Part shown: piece by piece, positions 37,788-47,681 of the stretch
How positions within the stretch are numbered: position 1 is the first letter of the stretch
Layout: every line of letters begins with the position of its first letter
NCBI RefSeq assembly: GCF_026262505.1
Contig: NC_067203.1
Location: 9,114,001 to 9,178,000, forward strand
Direction of reading: 5' to 3'
Source of the DNA: Trichomonas vaginalis G3
Taxonomy: Eukaryota; Parabasalia; Trichomonadida; Trichomonadidae
Length of the DNA stretch: 64,000 nucleotides
Position numbers and translations under genes: made by a program
Notes under the pieces: model-generated
What the model saw: the letters and a program-made list of their open reading frames with translations, nothing else
Database searches by the model: none
Told to the model about the DNA's origin: nothing

Positions 37788-40100
37788 ATGACAGCAACAA
37801 ACAACAACAGCAACTATATCGTTTCTGATGAAAAAGTTATTGATTCATTAGCTGAGGAATTAGTTGTGGCAGAAACTAAAACCCTCAACGAAAGAATTGG
37901 TGAAAACAAGATTGATTTACATAACTATCTCAAACACGATGGAGGAAGAGGAAGGAAAACTGGTATGGCTTTATTAGTAAATAAAATTTCAAATTTAACG
38001 ATTATAGATATTGATATCAATAAATCGTACAATGATGAACTTAAAGAAACGGTTAGAAAAGACATTTTATCAAAACTTTCGGATAAAGATGTTATCGTTA
38101 AAACCGCTTCAGGAGGTCTTCACATTTATTGCAACACCAATTTCTTCTATTCAGTTTCGAACAGAATGATTAAATGTTATTCCTGCAATGATTATGATAT
38201 TGACATAATGACTTCTATGGATGATTCAAAGCGCTCTTTAGTAGTTATGGCTGATTCAAGAGTTCGCAAGAATGCAACAGAACCAATCAATACATACTCA
38301 TTCATTCGTGGAAGTTACGACTCGACCATAACCAGAACAGTGAATGATATATTAAATGATTTGAATATTAAGGTAAGAGTTGAACAGAAGAATGAAGAAA
38401 TAAAGAGTATAATGAATGAAAACAAAGATGTAAACATTGACGATAAACTTACCCAGAGCATAGTTGATGGTATTAGTGATTTTGAAGTACATAATGACGG
38501 TGGAAACATGAATTTAGAAAAAGAAGTTACATTATTCACACTGTTTCAAGCAATTAATTCGTTACCGGATCATTTGATTAATGAAGCATACGATAACGTT
38601 TATAACTTCTGCAATTTAACTGAAAATGCAAAAAGTAATTTTGAAAAAGCACGTAGTAGATATGCACATTTAATGACTTCTCCATTTGTTTTAGTGAAGA
38701 TTCTAAAACTATATCAAAAAGAATATTATGATGAATACGTTTTACCTTTATTACGTAAGCCAAAAATAACATTTGATATAAAACTTGATGACTCGTTTTT
38801 GATAACAGATATTAGACGCAAGGCTGAAAATCATCAGTATAAAAACAGTTCTGAAGTAATTGAGGATTTATCACGTGTAATCCGTTTTGTAGATTGTGCA
38901 AACAAATACTTCATTCAAAAGGACTATAATATCCACGATAAAATGAATCAAATATCATTCGTTCTTCAATCAAACATGAAAGAGTCACTTAAAATGATTA
39001 AATTATTTAAAGAAGAAGGTAAAACAATAACAGCATGGGATGTACTACTAAATCAATTATCCTCATTAACCGTTAAGGGTGTTTGCTTTAAATCTGATTC
39101 TCCAGATGTTTTCTCAACGTTTCAAGGTTATAAATACAACGTTCTCGAAAAACCAGATTACTCAAAAATTGAGATGTTTATGAATTTCATTAAAGAAGCC
39201 ATTTGTGATAATAACGATGAAGTGTATAAATACCTTCTCGGCTGGATTGCATCAATGATTCAACATCCTGGAATCAAGAATGAAACAGCAATTATTTTGA
39301 AAGGACTTCAGGGAACAGGTAAAAACAGATTTACAGACATTATTTCTGAACTTCTCGCCGGTTATTCATGTAAAAACATTACTGAAATAAGTGAGCTAAC
39401 GGGTAATTTCAATTCAGTAGTTGAGAATAAAATGTTTCTTGTACTTAATGAACTCAAGAATGTAGGTGAAGATAGACTCGCAAACTTCAACGCTTTGAAA
39501 TCAATTATTACGGATAATCAAATAAGAATTAATGAAAAGAATCAACCCAGAAGAACTACCCAGAACGTTGCAAACTTCATTTTGGTAACTAATAACGTCT
39601 ACCCTGTCAAAATTGAAGTTGGAGACAGAAGATACGTAGTTTTAAGAGTTAATGGTAAATTTAAGGGTCAATTTGATTACTTCAAGAATTTAATGGATTC
39701 ATGCACTAAGGAATTTTATGATAATTTACTGACGTATTTTATGCAATATGACCTTTCATCATTTAATGTACGAATCATACCGATGACTGAAGCCAAACAA
39801 GATTTAATTGAATTATCAACAAATCCTTTAGATGAATGGATAAATACACATTATGATGAACTGTGTGCAGGTATGACGTGTAAAAATGCTCTATGCTGCA
39901 AACCATCAGACATGAAAGACAAAAACTTTCAAATGAGCATTAAGGATAAATGTGATAGGAAACAGAGAAGAATAGATGGTAAACAAACATGGTGTTATGT
40001 TTTGAAAGAAGAAATGAAAGGATTATATAAACAGGTTGAACCAAACGATAATGAGGATTCATTTACTGATGATGAAATACCTGTAAATGAAGCTTTATAA
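37788..40100 (+). CDS. Primase-helicase (AEP primase-like plus SF3 helicase)
   Basis: 770 residues, intact. N-terminal AEP-type primase/PrimPol features: DIDINKSY near residues 66-73 and the TASGGLHIYC block near 104-113. C-terminal superfamily 3 helicase (D5/DUF5906-like): Walker A GLQGTGKNRF near 504-513, Walker B FLVLNELKN near 548-556, sensor ILVTNNVYP near 596-604, and the arginine-containing VGDRRYVVLRV close behind. It would unwind and prime element DNA. A PolB of the protein-primed type in the same element makes the primase somewhat redundant; Mavirus-like elements also pair PolB with an SF3 helicase. Bracketed by inverted GTCACC modules as if captured as a cassette. Not present in element A. 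Confidence 0.85.
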   Translation: MTATNNNSNYIVSDEKVIDSLAEELVVAETKTLNERIGENKIDLHNYLKHDGGRGRKTGMALLVNKISNLTIIDIDINKSYNDELKETVRKDILSKLSDKDVIVKTASGGLHIYCNTNFFYSVSNRMIKCYSCNDYDIDIMTSMDDSKRSLVVMADSRVRKNATEPINTYSFIRGSYDSTITRTVNDILNDLNIKVRVEQKNEEIKSIMNENKDVNIDDKLTQSIVDGISDFEVHNDGGNMNLEKEVTLFTLFQAINSLPDHLINEAYDNVYNFCNLTENAKSNFEKARSRYAHLMTSPFVLVKILKLYQKEYYDEYVLPLLRKPKITFDIKLDDSFLITDIRRKAENHQYKNSSEVIEDLSRVIRFVDCANKYFIQKDYNIHDKMNQISFVLQSNMKESLKMIKLFKEEGKTITAWDVLLNQLSSLTVKGVCFKSDSPDVFSTFQGYKYNVLEKPDYSKIEMFMNFIKEAICDNNDEVYKYLLGWIASMIQHPGIKNETAIILKGLQGTGKNRFTDIISELLAGYSCKNITEISELTGNFNSVVENKMFLVLNELKNVGEDRLANFNALKSIITDNQIRINEKNQPRRTTQNVANFILVTNNVYPVKIEVGDRRYVVLRVNGKFKGQFDYFKNLMDSCTKEFYDNLLTYFMQYDLSSFNVRIIPMTEAKQDLIELSTNPLDEWINTHYDELCAGMTCKNALCCKPSDMKDKNFQMSIKDKCDRKQRRIDGKQTWCYVLKEEMKGLYKQVEPNDNEDSFTDDEIPVNEAL

Positions 40101-40139
40101 AGTATGATTTGAATTTATTTTTGCATTAATCCTGCTGTG

Positions 40140-40215
40140 ATGTCAAAATGTCATGTTGTCATCATTTTTAAGAGAAGTTAATTAACCAGGTGACACATGG
40201 TGACGTGGTGACACC
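40140..40215. repeat. GTCACC module, inverted copy
   Basis: AAGTTAATTAACCAGGTGAC, then ACATGGTGACGTGGTGACAC: the complement of the modules at 37488 and 37636. Convergent spacer between the primase-helicase and the small minus-strand gene. Confidence 0.8.
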
Positions 40216-40240
40216 TTCAGTTATTCAAAAATAAATTTTC

Positions 40241-40744
40241 TTATAAAGCTTCAGGGTCTATTTCCTCAATTACTTCACTTCCTTCTTCATCATATTCAAT
40301 CGTTGCTTCCTCAATTACTGGTAGGAGCTTATTGATTATATCTTTATTCGTTATTGTCTTCAGAGATGAAGGATAATATTTCACAACTACTTCACCTGGA
40401 GGGCTCTTTGAGTCCATCTCGGCGCCTTGCGCCTTCTTGAATTCTTTCTGCTGCGATAAATCTAAAACAATGCTGAAAAATTCAACGTTAGAGTTCTTCA
40501 TAATCGTATAATGTGTATCTTTGATATTTACAAATATTCCTTTCTATTTAAGTAATACTGCTATTTCATGTGGTGTGTAACGTTTTCTGTCAATAATGAT
40601 AGTGTATGGTTTAACGAACTGACCGTATTTAGATTCTTTCACAAACTTTTTATTGAATATAACGTTCACGTTTTTTCCATTTATGAATTCACCCTTAACA
40701 GCAGTAGCGAGAGCATTGTATGAATAGAACTTGTATTCAGACAT
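40241..40744 (-). pseudogene. Small conserved element protein (B copy), broken
   Basis: Counterpart of 3955-4427. From the ATG at 40744: SYNALATAVKGEF, NVNVIFNKKFVKESKYGQ, DRKRYTPHEIAVLL, later FFSIVLDLSQQKEF, KYYPSSLKTITNKDIINKLL and an acidic ending. Family unknown. Divergent from PolB across a 100-bp spacer, as in A. Fossil with about one break. Contains a twin-hairpin insert at 40401-40433 that the A copy lacks. Confidence 0.5.
40401..40433. repeat. Twin-hairpin micro-insertion (filled site; empty in A)
   Basis: GGGCTC-TTT-GAGTCC (40401-40415, one wobble) and GGCGC-CTT-GCGCC (40421-40433). The orthologous stretch in A at about 4110-4125 reads TTTCACC directly into TTCTT, so about 37 bases (40397-40433) are extra here. 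Confidence 0.8.
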
Positions 40745-40789
40745 TATTTTATTAAAATTAAAAATATAAATTATTTTAAAAAATTAAGT

Positions 40790-40844
40790 TTATTTTTAAA
40801 TTATATTTTTTACGGAAAATATTTTTTTTTATTTTCCATAAAAG
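40790..40844 (+). promoter_or_regulatory. Class 1-type box before PolB, element B
   Basis: A/T block with TACGGAAAATATTTTTTTTT and TTTTCCATAAAAG before ATG 40845, similar to 4440-4516. Confidence 0.45.
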
Positions 40845-43800
40845 ATGTATAAAAAGCTATCTAGATTAGACCATGAAGAAATTAAGAAGTTATTGAAGAA
40901 TGCTGACATTGAAGTTAGCAAAAGATATGCGACTAACAAATCTTCATTAGCTAAATACCTCAATGATTACAGAGGTGCAGTTACTTACGAGAAAATCAAT
41001 GATTACATTAATAACAAAACATTTCCTTTAAATGATGTTCAGGTTAATTTATATCATAAACAAGCAGTACCGAAGGAAGTAAGGCAGGAAATTCATGATA
41101 TGATGAATGTTGATGTAGGTGAAACGAGAAAGAAGAAAAGCGATGAAGAAAAGAAAAATATAGCTGTAAAGTATGCAAAAGCAATTGCACAATTACGCAA
41201 AGCAAACGAAGTTATTAAATCTATAGACGATAAAGCTCTTGATGACGAAAAATGGTTAAAGAAGGATGAAAATAATAAACGCAAAAATGTTAAAGCAGGA
41301 AATAGAATCATAGATTTTAATATTCGTGAACTCAATGAAGAAAACAGAAATTACCTACATGAACGTTTCGGTAAAATGTTTATTAGGCTTCTGCAGAAGA
41401 TAAAAGTAAATTCACAGCAAAAATGGATGATTTGTTATAAACTCGATGGTAAATTTACTAATTCAACATTGAATATCGAGAACATCGGAGCTTTGCTTCA
41501 TCAGTTAAAGCAAGAAAACTTTATAACAGAGATTGAAGCAAACGCAGCCGGAATAATTGAAAAACATTATGATTTCTTCATGACAAATATTAAGAACCTC
41601 GAAGAAATTAAAATGTATGATTTAACTGAATATGAAGGATTAACGATGAGCGATATTAAGAAAGGTAAGCCACAGAAGAGAGAAAAAAGAGATGAAAGTA
41701 AATTAACAGCACGTCAGCAAAGATTATTAAACAGACTTAAAGAAATAGGAGATAAACAGGATATAGATGATTTTTGGAATGAAATTCTTGATGAAAAGAG
41801 AACGAATAAAAAGAGAAGTGGTGAGTTTTGGAAGTATCTTTGCAGATTACCTATAAATCTTGAACGCTATCAAATTTTCAATGAACTTAACAAAAGAACT
41901 GCTAAGTTGATGACAGAAGATAACTGCTTCGTTTATGCTTGCATTCAGGCTGGAGTTGATGAGCAGACGGTAGACCACATGCGTGAAGTTATTAGAGTTA
42001 GAGATTTTCCACAAAGTAAGATTCAGGAAATTTCTAACGCAACAGGCATAGCATTTAATGTTACCATTGGTTATTTCAATGACTCTAGACATAATGAAAT
42101 AAAGAGATATATACCAAAAGAATGTGAAACTGTTCGAACTATTGACTTACTTCTTGTTGAAGACCATTACATGTTAAATGAAAGATTACCTATGACAACA
42201 TATTTTATCATAAATTATAACGAAATTCTCAAATCATTAGGCGGCTGGAATATTGAGCGTCAAATGAAAATATATAAGAAAAGGGAAAATAGATTTGTTA
42301 TTGATTCTACGCGAACAACTCCTTTATGGGATATTTTGAAAACATTAAGAGAGTGCAATTACTTTGAACCGTTATCTTATGGTGAACTTTTCACTTATAC
42401 AACAGATTTATATAAACAAAAACTTGCACCGTTTAAAGATTTAAATTATACCCCGAACTACTGTGTTCAGTTAAAGAAAAAGTCTGAAAGTAAAGATAGT
42501 GATAAATCAAAACAAAAATTCATTCCTGAACACATTTTCTTCGCTGACTTTGAATGTAGCACTGATGGAGTTCATAAAGCCTTTAACATTTGTTATGATA
42601 GTGAAGATGGAAAGATTAGCGAAAGCATTTGGGGTCAAAATTGTGCAACAAAATTTTTAGAAAGAATTCCTGATAAAAGTTTAATATATTTTCATAACCT
42701 CAGTTATGATATCAATTTCATTTTAAGACATTTAACAGAAATTAGCGGAACACCAATTATTAAGGGTTCTAGAACAATGCAGATAACGGGAATATATAAA
42801 GGTAAAGCAATCATTATTAAAGATTCATACACTGTTATAAATAAGAAGCTTAAACTATTTCCTGAAATGTTTCATTTGCAGTGTGGTGAAAAGGAAGTAT
42901 TTCCGTATCAATATTATTCAAGCTCTTTATTAGTTAATGATAACAAAACTGGCGTAATTTCTGAAGCGTGTAAGTTTGTAAAAGATATTGAAACGTTCAT
43001 GAAAAACATAGATTTAATCGAAAACTGCAGAATAGATGAAAACCATTTCGATTTAGAAAAATATAGCTCATTTTATTGCAAACAGGACGTAAGGATTTTA
43101 AGAGAAGGTTTTGTTAAGTTCAGAAATGATATATTGAAAGAGTTTGATTTAAACGTTTATGATTACGTTAGCATTTGTTCAATCGCTAACAAACTTTTCG
43201 AAAACAGAGTATATTTCCCGAATGGAAATTTATATGACCTTTCAAATAAACCAAGAGAATTTATTTCACGCTGTATTCAAGGTGGAAGATGTATGCTGTC
43301 AGATAACATGAAACAAAAGAGCGAAAAGAAACTCATTGCTGACTTCGATGCTGTTTCATTATATCCTCAGCTATGCGAGACTTTATACTTTAGAAGGAAT
43401 TCCAAAGGTTATGAAGAAAGAAATGTTAAACAGTGAATATTTGTTAAAACATTTATTCGATGATGACCAGGGCGAGCCTGAAGGTGAGAAATTCATTTCC
43501 GGATTCTTTGTTTTAATAAAAATAACCGAGATTAAGATTAAAAGGCACTTTCCATTAATAACAGTAGATCCAGAATTAAACCCGGAGCTAAAGGTTCCAA
43601 GAAGTTCTAACACATGCTGTTTAATGTATGTGGACCACATAGCTTTGCAGGATTTAATAAAATATCAGGGCATCAGCTGCGAAGTATTACAGGGTTACTA
43701 CTACGATGAAAAAAGAGATTTTAGAATAAGAGATGAAGTAAAGAAATTGTTTGAATTGAGATTAAAGTATAAGAAGGAAGAAAATCCGCTACAAGAAAAT

Positions 43801-44595
43801 ATTAAATTAATTTTGAACAGTATTTATGGAAAAACTATTTTGTCCCCGATAGAGTCGAAAATTAAAATCATTGATGATAAAGATGCTGTTAGGTATGCCA
43901 TCAGAAATTATAACCATATCATTAAAATTGAAGGTTTAGATGGTTCGGATAAAACTATTTTCAAACTAACTAAAAGCATTTGCAGACACTTTAACTTTTG
44001 CCCCTTAGGTGTTAATATCTTATCTATGTCGAAACGTATCATGAATGAAGTATTTTGCACGATTGAAGACTTAGGATTAAAAGCATTTTATCAGGATACA
44101 GATTCGATGCACATTTACAATGAAGACATACCAAAACTCGCTGCAGAGTTTAAGAATAGATACGGTCGCGAATTAATAGGAAAGAATTTAGGTCAGTTTC
44201 ATTCAGATTTTGCAGAAATCACAAAAGATAAACAAAGTTTAGCTTATAAGTCGATATTTTGTGGAAAGAAGACTTACATTGACTTACTCACTAATGATTT
44301 AAATGAAGTTGCATTTCACTGCAGAATGAAAGGCGTAAAACAAGATGTTATAGCTTTAACAGCAAATGAAATGTTTCCTGAAGCAGTTCAATGCGTTTAT
44401 GATGAAGATAAAGATTAATGATTCCTCAGGGAAAATATGATAAAGAGTGAGTTTTCAGTTATGAAATTATATGAAGCCCTTCATGGTCAGGAAATCGCAT
44501 TTGATTTATGCAAATCAACAGCACCCTGTTTTGAAGAGAAGTTTAACTTTTCAATAACGACTAAAAATACTTTCATAAGGAAATTAAAGTTCTGA
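40845..44595 (+). pseudogene. polB: Protein-primed family B DNA polymerase, element B (broken)
   Basis: Landmarks: N-terminal unknown domain (MYKKLSRLDHEEIKKLL), exo I FFADFECS near 42540, exo II FHNLSYDINF near 42690, exo III YCKQDVRIL near 43075, motif A DFDAVSLYP near 43343, motif B ILNSIYGK near 43810, motif C FYQDTDSM near 44085, and a C-terminal SITTKNTFIRKLKF. Length matches Polinton PolB (about 1,200 residues). It would replicate the linear element with a terminal protein primer. Fossil with about two breaks. In the 43230-43370 region the DNA is nearly identical to A, elsewhere it is much more diverged. Confidence 0.9.
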
Positions 44596-44646
44596 AGTCA
44601 TAAATGATATAATATATTTTTATCGTTCAAGACAAAAATAAACTTT

Positions 44647-45214
44647 TCATATTAAATTATGTAAGCGTTTGAATTTACTATACGTAATGCATGTTCTTTT
44701 TCCATTAACATCATAAACGTTAACATATAATGAACCATTTATGTTTTCATTAATGTATAGTTCTTTATACTGACGACCGTTATAATAATAAAACAAATCT
44801 GCATCGATGTCGTAAAATAAATCCTCAAATTCATGATTTCCATAATGTGAAACAGTAATTGAATTTTCACTGATTTCATCAACGAAATTATATTCTACTC
44901 CATTTGCTTTACTTCTATTTCTATTATTTGTAGAACTTGAACACCAATGTAGATTATCAATCTTATTATTATTTCTAACTTTATCGTAATGGTCAACTTC
45001 CCCAAAACTATCAGGATTATCAATCCACTGAATAGCTATTAATCTATGCTTAAGATATTTTTAACCGTTAAGGGTTAATCTTATATATCCATTCTTTTCT
45101 TCATACTCACTGACAGTCTTTCCGTTTTTCTTTCTTCTTATTTGATACGGATTTTGTGTTAATTTCGTAATCTTCATCAGCAACTAATGTTTCCCAGTTA
45201 TTATTTTCCATCAT
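44647..45214 (-). pseudogene. HNH endonuclease (NUMOD4/homing type), broken
   Basis: Short intro region ending ...EKNGYIRLTLNG, then the HNH core HRLIAIQWIDNP, FGEVDHYDKVRNN, KIDNLHWCSSSSTNNRNRSK: the pattern H..., DH..., NN...NL-W and N-N is that of HNH homing endonucleases such as those of large DNA viruses and phages. The C-terminal half, with ELYINENINGSLYVNVYD, may be a DNA-binding module. Inserted between PolB and the capsid gene, it is absent from A at the matching place. Broken, about two breaks. It may have been a passenger nuclease of the element. Confidence 0.75.
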
Positions 45215-45267
45215 TTTATAAAAATAAAAAAATCAGAAAATTAAAAATTAACTACATTTATTTTTTT

Positions 45268-46842
45268 TTACTCTTCACCTCCATCAGCAGCTAAATTATA
45301 ATCATCAATTCTAACAGCAGGAATGCCAGCTGGTCTGACTTGAATAGCGAAACAAGCATTTCTAAGAAATCCTAATAAAGGTTTGACAGTGTATTTTTCG
45401 CTTATATTTGTATCATCAGCTTTAACACCTAATTTATATGTAATTGGTGCCGTTGATGTTTGACCCTGTTGAAATGTGAAATCAGTTTCCGTAGGGAATC
45501 CACAGAGGAAATGAGTGTTATCGTATGATTCATATAAATGTTTAACGCTTCCATCATCAATTAACGACCTCATCACATCTTCATTAAATCCTATCATATC
45601 GTTATTTGTATTGCATGCATTAGCAACCATTTCATAGAACACAGGACCATAAGAGCTTTCGGGTTCAGCTGGCATACTTCCATAAGCGCCCATTGATAAT
45701 TGAAGGGTTTCAAATTGAGGATTTTCGAAATTCACGATATAATTATCATTCTTCCTAAATAAAGCCCAAATGCTTTTAACGTTAATTGGTGTATAAGCTG
45801 CTGTGAAAGTTGCTGATGGTGAACCTTTACTGAACGAACCGTCCATAGGAATCCAGTCCATTACTTTAATTGGAAAACATAAAGCTTGTGATGTATAATG
45901 ATCGACTAATTCAGTGTAAATATTTGGATCGAGTGAAAATGCTTTAGGATGAATGAAGCAATCAATGAATTCAGCTGATTTCTTCGTTAATCTTTGTTCA
46001 ACTGTTGAAACAGTAATTTCACCATTTGATTTAGAAACTGCTGTTATCATATTGAATGGTTCATTCCATGGAACAAATTTATTAGTTGGTGGGTCATAAT
46101 TATCTTTTACCTGACTGATTAAAGAAGGATTATGAGCTAAAATATCTTCTACCGGCAGTGCTGTTACCTGGAATGCATCGCTACTAAATTTAACCTTTAA
46201 CTGAATGTTGCCTGCAAAAGCAGGAATAAATCTAATAACTTCTAGAATAAGGAATTTACGACATGGAATCTTTATTTTAATGTCAAAATTAATTTCAGCT
46301 CCTGCAGCTAAAGGTCCTGAGATAATTTGACCTGTTCGAACTGTTCCAGAACGTTTCCATACATCTTTATGTCTCGTTTTTGAGAAAACATCAACTTTCT
46401 TTATTTGTTCTGTAGTCTGTGAATTAGAAATGATATATGCTTCTTCTCTTGCGTTATCCTGACTATAAATAACTCTTCCATTTGCTAATAACTGATATGC
46501 TTCAATGGTGTAAATTGATTCATCAAAAACGCCAAAGAAACCTGGAGAATTAGTATTTGGAATTGATGAACCAGTAATAGCTTTATCCAGGATATATTTA
46601 CTTTTATAGGTAGTTGTAAGGAATGTGTTATAAAGGTCTAGCATATTTTCACCTGGCGGAGATAAATTGAATGTGACCCAGTTATGATCCTTTGCGCTTC
46701 CTGGTTGTGATGGAATTTTTGCATCGATATATCTTCTATTAGTATCACCAATATTAATTGCATTATCGATTACATCAAAATATGAACGAATTTGATGGAT
46801 ATGTTCAGCTGGTGTAAATTCGTTAAGCTGTTCGTTTTGCAT
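45268..46842 (-). CDS. MCP: Major capsid protein (double jelly-roll type), element B
   Basis: 524 residues from ATG 46842; looks whole. First roll: WVTFNLSPPGENMLDLYNTF (about 55-74), YQLLANGRVIYSQDNAREEA (about 116-135), IPCRKFLILEVIRFIPAFAG (about 192-211). Second roll: FIHPKAFSLDPNIYTELVDH (about 291-310), KVMDWIPMDGSFS, YTPINVKSIWALFRKNDNY, then FLCGFPTETDF and the end GFLRNACFAIQVRPAG. Fits the Polinton/NCLDV capsid pattern in size and motif order. TTTTTATCTAACATAAAAC before the ATG is the class 2 box. Forms the trimers of an icosahedral shell; first gene of a divergent four-gene capsid block. Confidence 0.78.
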   Translation of the reverse strand: MQNEQLNEFTPAEHIHQIRSYFDVIDNAINIGDTNRRYIDAKIPSQPGSAKDHNWVTFNLSPPGENMLDLYNTFLTTTYKSKYILDKAITGSSIPNTNSPGFFGVFDESIYTIEAYQLLANGRVIYSQDNAREEAYIISNSQTTEQIKKVDVFSKTRHKDVWKRSGTVRTGQIISGPLAAGAEINFDIKIKIPCRKFLILEVIRFIPAFAGNIQLKVKFSSDAFQVTALPVEDILAHNPSLISQVKDNYDPPTNKFVPWNEPFNMITAVSKSNGEITVSTVEQRLTKKSAEFIDCFIHPKAFSLDPNIYTELVDHYTSQALCFPIKVMDWIPMDGSFSKGSPSATFTAAYTPINVKSIWALFRKNDNYIVNFENPQFETLQLSMGAYGSMPAEPESSYGPVFYEMVANACNTNNDMIGFNEDVMRSLIDDGSVKHLYESYDNTHFLCGFPTETDFTFQQGQTSTAPITYKLGVKADDTNISEKYTVKPLLGFLRNACFAIQVRPAGIPAVRIDDYNLAADGGEE

Positions 46843-46868
46843 GTTTTATGTTAGATAAAAATATTTAT

Positions 46869-47327
46869 TTAGTTTAATATTCTAACTCTTCTTCTTAGTT
46901 GAGGAATTTGTTTCTTTTGTTCAATAATTTCATGTTTTACGTTTTTCACAAACTCTTCATTAATTTTGGTTTCCTGCTCTTTTACTGGTGGGTCTGGATT
47001 TTTTGATTCCGTTTGCTTTTCAATGAAATTTACAAATTTAGCTATTAATTCTTGATTCGTTATCGAAAGTACATCGGGTTTAGGTTCTGGTTTAGGTTCC
47101 GTTTCCTTTATTGTGGGCTTTGCTCTGACAGCCTCACTGTCTTCCGCTTTTGTTTCAGGTTTAGGTTGTATATCTATTTTATCAGTTTCCGAATTCGTTA
47201 ATGGAACTCGTCTTTTTCTTATATAAATTTTTCCATCTTTACTTGTTGATACATAATATAATGGATGCTGAATTCCTCTTGCATCATTTAATATAATCGA
47301 TTGTCTCTCAGATTTTGATAGGCTCAT
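46869..47327 (-). CDS. Element protein with Arg-rich tail (152 aa, B)
   Basis: Orthologue of 9579-10013. 152 residues, intact: SERQSIILNDARGIQHPLYY, STSKDGKIYIRKRRVPL, then a variable Pro/Lys/Glu stretch (KPEPKPDVLSITNQEL) and the ending RRRVRIL. Likely a virion DNA-binding/core protein by position and basic tail. Transcribed just upstream of the capsid gene in the same orientation, and divergent from the small basic gene over about 50 bp, which must hold both promoters. Confidence 0.6.
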   Translation of the reverse strand: MSLSKSERQSIILNDARGIQHPLYYVSTSKDGKIYIRKRRVPLTNSETDKIDIQPKPETKAEDSEAVRAKPTIKETEPKPEPKPDVLSITNQELIAKFVNFIEKQTESKNPDPPVKEQETKINEEFVKNVKHEIIEQKKQIPQLRRRVRILN

Positions 47328-47377
47328 ATTTAATTCAAATAAAATTTTTAAATTTTGAATTTTTTATCGGTAATCAA
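47328..47377. promoter_or_regulatory. Divergent spacer of the capsid block
   Basis: The 50 bp between the two ATGs carry AAATTTTTAAATTTTGAATT and TTTTTATCGG (class 2 box reading right). The matching A spacer at 9534-9578 has TTTTTATCTG reading left. Such a short spacer implies a bidirectional promoter. Confidence 0.45.
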
Positions 47378-47611
47378 ATGAGTCAGGGATTAGATATTGA
47401 AGCCATCAAAAAAGAAATTCGTGAGCAGATATTAACAGAACTAAAGACACCTAAAGCCGAAGAAAAACCAGTAAAACCAAAAAGGAAATTAAGTGAAAAG
47501 CAGTTAGCCGCATTAGCTGCAGGAAGAGAGAAGAACCCGAGAATGAAAGCAAAAAGAGAACGTGAGGCTAAAGAAAAAGCTGAAAAGGAAAAGGCTGAAG
47601 AGGCTCATTGA
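47378..47611 (+). CDS. Small basic Lys/Glu-rich element protein (B)
   Basis: 77 residues from ATG 47378, intact. Orthologue of 9270-9533: IEAIKKEIREQILTELK, KPKRKLSEKQLAALAAGREK, NPRMKAK, then Glu/Lys coiled coil. The last codons and the stop lie inside the first hairpin of a twin-hairpin insert (47600-47633), so the insert reset the C-terminus. Possibly DNA-condensing or scaffold; function not known. Confidence 0.6.
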   Translation: MSQGLDIEAIKKEIREQILTELKTPKAEEKPVKPKRKLSEKQLAALAAGREKNPRMKAKREREAKEKAEKEKAEEAH

Positions 47612-47633
47612 GCCTCATGAGGGTCGAAGACCC
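47600..47633. repeat. Twin-hairpin micro-insertion at a gene end
   Basis: GAGGCTC-ATT-GAGCCTC (47600-47616) and GGGTC-GAA-GACCC (47621-47633), both perfect with three-base loops. At the matching place in A the gene ends differently, with no such hairpins. Confidence 0.75.
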
Positions 47634-47681
47634 TTTTCCATTGAGAAGAAAGAATAAATGATATATTTTTGTTTGTAATAA

